Below the pieces are notes generated by a model. The model was not told the origin of the DNA and ran no database searches. It saw only the letters and a list, made by a program, of their open reading frames with translations. The position numbers and the translations under genes are program-made. Source: Mesostigma viride (lineage: Eukaryota > Streptophyta > Mesostigmatophyceae > Mesostigmatales > Mesostigmataceae). From it: a DNA stretch of 62,000 nt. Where the stretch lies: NCBI GenBank assembly GCA_009746045.1, contig RPFO01000084.1, positions 700,176 through 762,175 on the forward strand. The letters run 5' to 3'. The first letter of the stretch is position 1, and the number at the start of each line of letters is the position of its first letter. Positions 1 to 10,465 of this stretch are shown here, one piece after another.

Positions 1-165
1 AGACTATCTCTCGTGGACTGTTGCACTAGGACACAGTAGGACTATCTTTCGTGGACGATCACACTTGGACACAATAGTATTATCTTTCGTGGACGGTCAC
101 ACTTAGTCACAGTAGGACTTTCTCTCGTGGACTATCACACTAGGATAAAATAGAACTCGTGGACG
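1..165. repeat. 38-bp minisatellite
   Basis: About four imperfect units of 38 bp begin near 3, 41, 79 and 117. Each carries a CTCGTGGAC or TTCGTGGAC core. The array runs off the left edge of the window. No coding potential seen. Confidence 0.8.
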
Positions 166-266
166 ATCGCACTATTGCTTGATGGGGTGTGTCGCTTGGC
201 TGGTGGCATGTGCCAGCATTTCCTCTGGGATTCAATGTGACTCTTGTTCATGCATACCGCTGTCTG

Positions 267-834
267 TGGGTGAGTGGGTGGGTGGGTGGGTGGGTGGGTG
301 GGTGGGTGGGTGGGTGGGTGGGTGGGTGGGTGGGTGGGTGGGTGGGTGGGTGGGTGGGTGGGTGGGTGGGTGGGTGGGTGGGTGGGTGGGTGGGTGGGTG
401 GGTGGGTGGGTGGGTGGGTGGGTGGGTGGGTGGGTGGGTGGGTGGGTGGGTGGGTGGGTGGGTGGGTGGGTGGGTGGGTGGGTGGGTGGGTGGGTGGGTG
501 GGTGGGTGGGTGGGTGGGTGGGTGGGTGGGTGGGTGGGTGGGTGGGTGGGTGGGTGGGTGGGTGGGTGGGTGGGTGGGTGGGTGGGTGGGTGGGTGGGTG
601 GGTGGGTGGGTGGGTGGGTGGGTGGGTGGGTGGATGGATGGATGGATGGGTGGGTGGGTGGGTGGGTGGGTGGGTGGGTGGGGGGGTGGGTGGGTGGGTG
701 GGTGGGTGGGTGGGTGGGTGGGTGGGTGGGTGGGTGGGTGGGTGGGTGGGTGGGTGGGTGGGTGGGTGGGTGGGTGGGTGGGTGGGTGGGTGGGTGGGTG
801 GGTGGGTGGGTGGGTGGGTGGGTGGGTGGGTGGC
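267..834. repeat. (GGGT)n tetranucleotide array, about 140 units
   Basis: An almost perfect GGGT array, broken by a short GGAT stretch near 631-648 and one GGGGGG run near 681. It lies upstream of the first visible FMO exon, so it is probably in an intron of that gene. The sense strand is a dense G-quadruplex motif. The open frames across it (Val-Gly-Gly-Trp repeats, Pro-Pro-Thr-His on the other strand) are products of the repeat, not genes. Confidence 0.95.
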
Positions 835-971
835 ATGTGCCAGCATGTGCGTGGTGGGTTCCACCTGCCGCACAATTTATAGTCGACTAACATATGCTTG
901 ATTGTGTTCCCTGTTGGTGGGCGATGCGGTGCTGCTTGATCGGACGTCTGATGGTGGGTGACATGCGCTAG

Positions 972-1089
972 CATGTACGCGGGGCTGCGCACCAACCTGC
1001 CGCGCGAGGTCATGTCCTTCCCCGACTTCTTCTTCGGGGAGGAATTTGGCGATGGCCGGCGCTACTGCACGCACCAGGCGGTGCAGACG
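972..1089 (+). CDS. FMO exon a
   Basis: Acceptor TAG at 969-971, donor GTGGGT at 1090. It starts in phase 2 and encodes [19 protein letters not shown] followed by [20 protein letters not shown]. The LRTNLPxE(V/I)MxFPDF stretch is typical of the FMO region after the FAD-binding domain. This is the first exon visible, not the first exon of the gene. Confidence 0.85.
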
Positions 1090-4000
1090 GTGGGTATAGT
1101 GCGACCATGCTACGGATAGCATGGACGTGGCCGAAATGGTAGGTGCCTGCCTGGTGAACGCACGCAGAACAAGTAGAATAAATTACTGCAGAAGAAAACG
1201 GTACTGACCGGGCCCGGAGGTGCACAAGGCATGATGCGGCGCAAGTCACATCGTAGCGGGTCAGCGTGCGGAGCATGCGCCACAGTGACAGTGCAGAACA
1301 TGCGTTATAATGACCGTGCAGTACATGCGTTATAATGACAGTGCATGGTGGCTAGTGACGCTAGTGACGCTAGTGACGCTAGTGAGGCTAGTGAGGCTAG
1401 TGAGGCTAGTGAGGCGAAACATGGGGTAGCCTCACTAGCCTGCCTGGTGGGCGCAATCATGGCGAACGTGCTATAGCGATACTGTCAGTAACAACGCTCC
1501 CTATTTGCGATACCATCAGCAATAGCGACACCATCACTCACAGCGACACCATCGCGATTACTAGCTGTTAGCTGTTTTTGTTGCCATTCTAGTGTTAGCT
1601 GCTTATGTTGCTGTTCTAGTGTTAGCTGTTTGTGTGGCTGTACTAGTGTTAGCTGTTTATGTTGCTAGTCGAGCGGTTCGCACGTTGCGAGAATGACAGC
1701 ATGGTACGCGTCGCGCGTGGCATCAGTACCGAGTGTGGTTGCTGTGGACGCAAGCATTCCTATGGTGGTATTAAGACTTGAGACTAGCAGTAGTATTAGT
1801 ATTAGTATGTGGCATGGATGCCGTGTGAGGCTGTTGTTTACTTAGTGCTTCGTAGCGTCCGATGTGGTGGAGCCGTGGAGGATGTTCTACTCTCTAAATT
1901 AGGATACTAATAATGATGATAATGATGATGATGTGGTGGTGGAGTATCCCCTGTCTCTCTAATCAGCATTTCAGGGTAGAGATGCGCTGCATCGTTATAA
2001 CAATATGGTATTATATGCATTATACAATGCTAACACAATGCAGATGAGTAACAACTTATGTCGTATATACCACCCTAACACAAGGCAGATGAATAGCAAC
2101 CTTTTTTATTCCTATCTCCTTTGTAGTATTTAGTTTGGTACTCGTTTTTAACGATGGTCTCATGGGTGTATGCCCCTTTCCATGGCCGCATCGCGCGTGG
2201 CTGGGTCCCACGACCCGTGCCATGGCCTTGCCTGCTTGTCGCGGCCTTGAACACCTCGTCCCGTGGATCAATTGCCACGTGTCACGACGTGAATCACCCG
2301 TGGACCGCGGCCAGTACTTGGAAGCCTTTGCGGACCATTTCGACATCAGGTGGGTGCTATTTCAAGAAAGAACGGTTTATCGTCTAAGCATGATTGGGCA
2401 CCGCTTCCTGTCGCAGCCCTTTTTTTTGAACGCTGCGATGTGACAATCGGCTTGCGGAAGGTACAGCCCTTGCCCACTGGTTGGCAAGGCAAGCAACCCA
2501 CGGGAGCACTATAGCTGAGGACACTATAGCTTGGCAAGGCAACCACTCCAAGGGTGGTTGGATGCCCATCTCATGGTCCCCTTGGCTGCGCCGTAATTGG
2601 CGTCTGCTAAGCATATGCCCTTCTTTCATGCGGCTTTTGACTGTGTTATGAGTTAGCATAAGCGCTGAAGACGGTGGACCACAGTTTGCAACTTTTGCAA
2701 CTGGGGTAGCTGGTCATGGCTGAAGACGGTGGACCACAGTGTAGTTTGTCATCGCTGCTGCGTCATGACGTCTGCGCCCAAAAGGTGGGGTCTTTGCTGC
2801 GCTCAAAAAATGGGGTCTCGGGGTGGGTATCGCGACCGGGCATTGGTCGAGTGGATCCGCAGATGCGCGTGTTTCAATGGTGCATGTGGTAAATGTGGTA
2901 AATGTGGTAAATGTGGTAAATGTGGTAAATGTGGTAAATGTGGTAAATGTGCTAAATGTGGTAAATGTGGTAAATGTGGTGAATGTAGTAAATGTGGTGA
3001 ATGTGGTGAATTATGCACAGGGTGTGCATAGCTACTGAGTTAGAGCATCAGCCCCACCAATCCCTGGGTAACGTGGGCTTGCCTACTTGGACTTGGGCCG
3101 CTCGGCCAAAGGCCTCAATTTGCCCTTGCAAGCCAAAGCGCGATGGGAACCCCAAGGCCACCAAGGTACAGCGTGTTGCCCTCAGCACTGGCTAATACCC
3201 CCAGGGACCTGTGGGAGCGTCCTGAGCGCCATGTGTGCTGTGTGGATGGGTGGACGGGTGGATGGGTGGATGGGTGGATGGGTGGATGGGTGGATGTGTG
3301 GATGTGTGGATGCGTGGACGGGTGGATGGGTGGATGGGTGGATGGGTGGATGGGTGGATGGGTGGATGGGTGGATGGGTGGATGGGTGGATGGGTGGATG
3401 GGTGGATGGGTGGATGGGTGGATGGGTGGATGGGTGGATGGGTGGATGGGTGGATGGGTGGATGGGTGGATGGGTGGATGGGTGGATGGGTGGATGGGTG
3501 GATGGGTGGATGGGTGGATGGGTGGATGGGTGGATGGGTGGATGGGTGGATGGGTGGATGGGTGGATGGGTGGATGGGTGGATGGGTGGATGGGTGGATG
3601 GGTGGATGGGTGGATGGGTGGATGGGTGGATGGGTGGATGGGTGGATGGGTGGATGGGTGGATGGGTGGATGGGTGGATGGGTGGATGGGTGGATGGGTG
3701 GATGGGTGGATGGGTGGATGGGTGGATGGGTGGATGGGTGGATGTGTGGGTGTGTGGGTGTGTGGATGGGTGGATGGGTGGATGTGTGGGTGTGTGGATG
3801 TGTGGGTGTGTGGATGTGTGGATGTGTGGATGTGTGGATGTGTGGGTGTGTGGATGCGTGGAGGTGTGGATGTGTGGATGTGGGGATGTGTGGATGGGTG
3901 GATGTGTGGATGTGTGGAGAGGGGTGGAGGGGTGGAGGTGTGGAGGTGTGGAGGGGTGGAGGGGTGGAGGGGTGGATGTGGGGATGTGGGGATGTGGGGA

Positions 4001-7000
4001 TGTGGGGATGTGGGGATGTGGGGATGTGGGGATGTGGGGATGTGGGGATGTGGGGATGTGGGGATGTGGGGATGTGGGGATGTGGGGATGTGGGGATGTG
4101 GGGATGTGGGGATGTGGGGATATGGGGATGTGGGGATGTGGGGATGTGGGGATGTGGGGATGTGGGGATGTGGGGATGTGTTTGTGAAATTCATCCATGT
4201 CTACGGCTTACCCTGCCCTCATGACTACTCGAGATTATACACTACTATGATTTATCAATACAATTAATAACTTGCATGATCTGCACCCTGCCCGCCTCTA
4301 TTGGTCGACAGGCGCTGGATCCGCTTCCACGCAGACGTCGTTGATGTGCGCTTGCGCCCCGAGCAACCCCAGCGCTTGGATGAAGCAGCGGCAGGTGGAC
4401 AGCCAGGGGGATACGAGCGGATGCCGCTGCAGAGAGGGAAGGGCAATGCGGAAGAATGCGCGGGCGTGGTGGAAACGTTGGATGGCCGGGGCAAGGTGCT
4501 GGCGACTCGGTTTCTGCGGGACGATGCCGATGTCCTGGCTGGGTCCCAGGAGGCGCTAGCCCGCCCTGGCACGGACCTGGCGACGGACACAGATGGCGTC
4601 CGAGACGGGCAGGGTGCTGAGCCTGGTGGGCGAGAGCAAGGGCGGCGGGGCCGGTCCGTGAGGCGGTGGACCGTGACCTCAACCACCTACTGCTCTGCTG
4701 GCAGCCGGCAGCACCTTTCTGCTGCCGCCGCCCCCTCTGCTGCTGCCTCCTCCGCTGTTTCCTCTTCCGCCTCATCTGCTGCCTCCCCTGCTGCCTCCTC
4801 TTCCGCCTCCCCTGCTGCTTCTCTAGGCTCACGCCATGGAGCCAACAGTGGGTCGGACTGTGAATATGTTGGGGATGGGGCTGGGGCTGTGTGCCAACGG
4901 ATGTCAGGACGGGGGCCAGGGGCAGTGCAGGCGGAGGAGTTCGACGCCGTCGTTGTTTGCAATGGCCACTACTCGGTGCCTCGGATACCGACTTTAGAAG
5001 GCATGGGCGTATGGCCAGGACGGCAGATGCACTCGCATAACTACCGGCAGCCGCAGGGGTTTGCTGGCCAGGTGAGAGCGACATGAATTGCACTGTGGTT
5101 TTTAAATTTTAACTTTAAACTATCAACATACATTCGTTCTCTAAAGTAGTTCGTTCGCCTAACATGCCATCTTACATAGCGTGGGTTATCGCCTTTTCAG
5201 AATGGTTGGTTTCCTAATAGTGCTGACTTAGCTCGTTCGTTCGTTCGTTCGTTCGTTCGTTCGTTCGTTCATTCGTTCGTTCGTTCGTTCGTTCGTTCGT
5301 TCGTTCGTTCGTTCGTTCGTTCGTTCGTTCGTTCGTTCGTTCGTTCGTTCGTTCGTTCGTTCGTTCGTTCGTTCGTTCGTTCGTTCGTTCGTTCGTTCGT
5401 TCGTTCGTTCGTTCGTTCGTTCGTTCGTTCGTTCGTTCAACTTTTCAGTGATCTTCTCGCTTATCCTTGGGCCAATGGCTGGGGTTGCGAGTGTTGGCTC
5501 CAGGCTGGATTCGCCAGGTACAGGACGCGTTACCGTGCCAACTCCTTTAGGGTCAAAACCAGGGTCTTGGGAACTTGTGGCTTGCTTGTATGGCTCATGG
5601 CATATGCCTATGTGTGTCCTTGCCAGGGAGGGTTCCGATGGGTATGGTCGGCATTAGCTGCAAGCTGCAAGTGTCACCGCCAAGAGGAATGTTGGGCTCA
5701 GGTTCAAGGGAATAATACCTTGTGTACGGTTCATGGTTTGAAAATCATGCCAAATCCTACTAGCCTAGGCTATCGAACTTTGCCGGTTTTGTTGTATGGC
5801 CGAAAGAGCACGTTTGGGCCCACTACGGTGAAGCATCCGCCACATGTGTGCCTGCGTAAGGTCTTCTTGAACCCACAGCTGGGCCTGCACTTTGATGCAG
5901 AGAGTATAGCAGAGCACTCTGCGGCCTGCCCACTTGAGGCAGCACGAGAGCAGCTTGGGCGCCCTTTCGCCTTCTCGTTGTCTAGGAGGGATTGACGGTT
6001 CCTTTATTGGGACCCAGGACGGAGTGCGCTTTAATCGATTAATAAATCTAGGTTACATGTCATAAGGGCTTCATTTTTTACTTCGACTGGCAATTGTGGA
6101 AAACAAGCCTGAAACTTGGCATCCAGTGTACTCTTGCTGTTAAAGCTGGTGTCTGGGTATCATGCCACCACACGCAACAGGGAGCATCTTGTCGTTGGTA
6201 CCTTCCATTCTCACAGTTCAACACTACAACGTGTTTCTTGCATGATGTGCTACCCCTTGCGGTTGGACGTTCCGCGTACTGCAGGTCGTCGTCATCGTCG
6301 GTGCGGCAAACAGCGGGTTCGACATCTCCCAGTACGTGATGACAGGCTAGGTGCACAGCATGAGGTGCATGGCCAAATGCTTGGCCGGGGGGGAACCACC
6401 CAAGCGGGCCACATTCATACCCAAACCTAGTACACGGCCAACTTCATGGCCAAATACGCGACCACGTGCATGTCCAGACTTAGATGCATGGCCAAATGCA
6501 TAGCCAAATGCACGGCTGGGGTGGGCTTTGGGAGCTTCAGCACCTGCTGTGCTGCGGTGGACATTGGAAGATCGCTTCCATCTGCAGTCTGCGAAAATAC
6601 CAAGCCTGATTAGGTCTCAGATTCTATTGGCAGAAGGCTGTGGGACATTCTTGCATATGTTTCAACCACGTTTCCTTGTGTCCACTGATGCTTGACAAGA
6701 TCACCCACCCACGCATAAGCAAACAGGCCCAGTTCGCCACGTAAACTGCCCAACCCGCCAACCAACCAACCAACCAACCAACCAACCAACCAACCAACCA
6801 ACCAACCAACCAACCAACCAACCAACCAACCAACCAACCAACCAACCAACCAACCAACCAACCAACCAACCAACCAACCATTTAACCAATTAAGCAATGA
6901 AACTACCCGACCGACCGACCGACCGACCGACCGACCCACCGACCGACCGACCGACCGACCGACCGACCGACCGACCGACCGACCGACCGACCGACCGACC

Positions 7001-10000
7001 GACCGACCCACCGACCGACCGACCGACCGACCGATTGACCGACCCACCGACCGACCGACCGACCGACCGACCGACCGACCGACCGACCGACCGACCGACC
7101 GACCGACCGACCGACCGACCGACCGACCGACCGACCGACCGACCGACCGACCGACCGACCGACCGACCGACAGACCGACCGACCGACCGATTGACCGACC
7201 GACCGATTGACCGACCGAACGATTGACCGACCGACTGACGAACAGACCGACCGACCGACCGACCGACCCACCGACCGACCGACCGACCGACCGACCGACC
7301 GACCGACCGACCGACCGACCGACCGACCGACCGACCGACCGACCGACCGACCGACCGACCGACCGACCGACCGACCGACCGACCGACCGACCGACCAACC
7401 GACCGACCGACCAACCGACCGACCGACCGACCGACCGACCAACCAACCAACCAACCAACCGACCGACCGACCGACCGACCGACCGACCAACCGTTACCCA
7501 CGTATGTTGCGTAGTATGGCTGAAACAGGATGGCAAGCGATGCCCCTGTCCTGTGAACAACAGCTGGCGTATCAGCTGTTGTCAGCATATCTCACAAAGG
7601 ACCACTGCTTCTCTGATTACGCCATTGGAGCGGCAAGTGGCTCGATGGTTGTTTGTGCATAAGGCACCGTGATGTACCTCTTTCCCTGGCCACTTGCTGC
7701 CCTTCCTATGCCCACGCCCCCTGCCAGGGAGATCTGCAAGGTGGCGGACCGCGTGTACCTCTGCGCGCGCACGTGGGCCCAGGGGCCCCAGGCGGGGCCG
7801 CTGGGGTCGGCCGTGGGGCTCTTTGCCAACCTGATCCGCAAGCCGGAGGTGCGCGAGAAGTTTGTTCATGATTGAAGTCGAGAAATAGTACCTGTTTATT
7901 GGAAAGTACGTACTACTGTACTGTGTTGGTAACTGCTAGTTTCGCCAGATGTGAGCATGGAAGGCTGTGTGGGTGCTAGATATTCTTTAGTTTCAGGGGA
8001 ACCTTTTCTGTTGGTTAAACAGGTATCTAACTGGCTTCGGTTGAAGTGCTACACGAACCCAAGGGGAGCGTGGAAGGCCATGTTCGAGGCTCTGAGTCTA
8101 ATGGATCTTTGATTTTAGAAGTCATTTCCTTGATACTTCTACCTTTTAATGAAGAAAATGAGGCGTTAGAAATGTGGCTTTCACTGACGTGTTGGTTTTC
8201 GCACGAGGCTGTGTGTGTGTGTGTGTGTGTGGTCACTATAGTCGGTAAAGGTCACACGAGGATGCATGTTGCAGTGCTGGACATGTTGTGCACTTGATGT
8301 ATGAGTTGCTGCAGCTCAATCAGGCCCCCAGACCATGCTGCCTGCTAAGCGTCAGCTATTCTTAAAAACTAACCGCCTTTCACTTTTGAGCGCCCTGCTT
8401 CCCCTTGCTTGCGCAGGTGTCCAAGCTCCTGCCAAATGGCGGCGTGGCGTTCAACGACGGGACCGTGGCGCCCTCCGTGGACAGCATCATCTACTGCACG
8501 GGGTACATTAATATACTCATTTGTTAATTATACACATGAAACAGCATCATCTACTGCACGGGGTACATTAATATACTCAATTATTAATTATACACATGAG
8601 ACAGCATCATCTACTGCACGGGGTACAAAAATAGATGAATGGAACACATGCTTCCACAGGGCAGCCGCGGGGTACAAAAATAGATGAACGGGTCATGCTT
8701 CCACAGGGGAGCCACAGGGTACAAAAATAGATGAACGGAACACATGCCTCCACAGGGGAGCCGCGGGGTACAAAAATAGATGAACGGGTCATGCTTCCAC
8801 AGGGGAGCCACGGGGTATGCACGTAAGAGCACATCATAAGAGCACATCATAGGAGCACATCATACGAGCACATCATAAGAGCACATCATACGAGCACATC
8901 ATAAGAGCACATCAGAAGAGCACATCATAGGAGCACATCATACGAGCACATCATAAGAGCACATCATAGGAGCACATCATAAGAGCACATCAGAAGAGCA
9001 CATCATAGGATCACATCATACGAGCACATCATAAGAGCACATCATAGGAGCATATCATAGGAGCACATCATACGAGCACATCAGAAGAGCACATCATAGG
9101 AGCACATCATACGAGCACATCATAAGAGCACATCATAGGAGCACATCATAGGAGCACATCATACGAGCACATCAGAAGAGCACATCATAGGAGCACATCA
9201 TAAGAGCACATCATAAGAGCACATCATAGGAGCATATCATAAGAGCACATCATAAGAGCACATCATAAGAGCACATCATAAGAGCACATCATCAGAGCAC
9301 ATCATAAGAGCACATCACCTACTGCATAGAGTACATAGTCGCGCGGGGAGCCACCCGAACAGACATCATTGCGATGTCTCTCTACGTGCATGCTCTGTAT
9401 GTGGGGAGCGACCCAGAGGCTTTTAATCACTTTCGAATGTTTTCACATCCATTAAATAGTGCATGTAAACAATCGTGTTATTATTTTTACTACGTCTCTC
9501 TATGTGCATCTGCTCTATGTGGATCGTGGGAAGCTACGGGTGCCCCTTTCCTAGGTGGACCTTATGCTCCTAGGATGGATGCAAGACAGAGCCCTGAGCG
9601 GCTGGATGCCAATCTTTTAGACCCACCGTGAGTACTGCTCCGTGGCTAGGAGCTATAGGAGGCGGGGAAAGCATGCTGTTTCCGAGAGATTTCACCGATG
9701 GAACCAGCGGATGATGGCTATTTGAAATATAGGTGACATACCCATGGGGACAATATAGCGTGCTGTATTGCCATGATGAACTTTTATGCCTGCAGCTGAG
9801 CCTTCTGGCTGATGCAATGCCACGGTGCGGCTGCCGCTTGGCAAGGCGACCCCATGAAGCCGTTGATTTGATTCCACTTTAGGCAGGGCACGCATGCTGA
9901 TGTACATCAGACCACAGGTGTGCAGTGCCTTGAGTGGCACAAGGAGCGGGGTTATGACGGTCCTGCCCATCAATTTGGGGTCCTTTCGACAGCACGCATT

Positions 10001-10434
10001 TGGCCTGTTTTGCAAACCGGAGAGGCTTCCCATTGAAGTATACGGGGCCAGGACGGACGCCGACGGAAGTCCCCTCCCTCATAAACTTGCCGGCTTAAAA
10101 TTGCGATTTCAAGCAGTTCGATGGGTCCTTGTTTCGTGGGGGCGTCTCACGTCTCGATTTTGCGTCCGGTTAGGCACGGCTTGACGTGGCAGGCTTGCTT
10201 CGAATACAAGCATAGAAGAATCTTATCAAGAATATAATTGCAGCTAACCCTCCGGCCTGAAGCACGGCTTCACAGGGGCAGGCTTGTTTTGCATGCCCCT
10301 GTGAACATTCCGAAATAACACTGTGAGTGTCTACTGTGGCGGGGGACCACCACCACCACCCGGTCCCGGCCCCGCCCCCGACCCTGCCCCCGCCCCCGCC
10401 GCTGCCACCGCTGCCGCCGCCACCGCCACCGCCA

Positions 10435-10465
<31 letters not shown>

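Noticed and set aside
267-834. Long open frames across the GGGT, GGAT, TTCG, GACC and 9-bp arrays (Val-Gly-Gly-Trp, Thr-Asp-Arg-Pro, Cys-Gly-Lys and similar repeats)
   Set aside because: All frames on both strands are open because the repeat unit lacks stops. They are embedded in FMO introns or spacers and have no independent coding evidence.
5567-5995. 142-codon open frame on the + strand as a gene
   Set aside because: No recognisable domain, no start context, and it lies inside an FMO intron; chance frames of this length are common here.
7610-7662. IGAASGSM near 7624-7650 as the missing FMO NADPH-binding exon
   Set aside because: The glycine spacing does not match GxGxxG/GxSxSxxD well, the flanks show no good splice sites, and it runs into a stop within five residues.
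8820-9318. CRISPR-like array
   Set aside because: Units are contiguous 12-bp repeats without unique spacers, the host is eukaryotic, and no cas-like genes are present.
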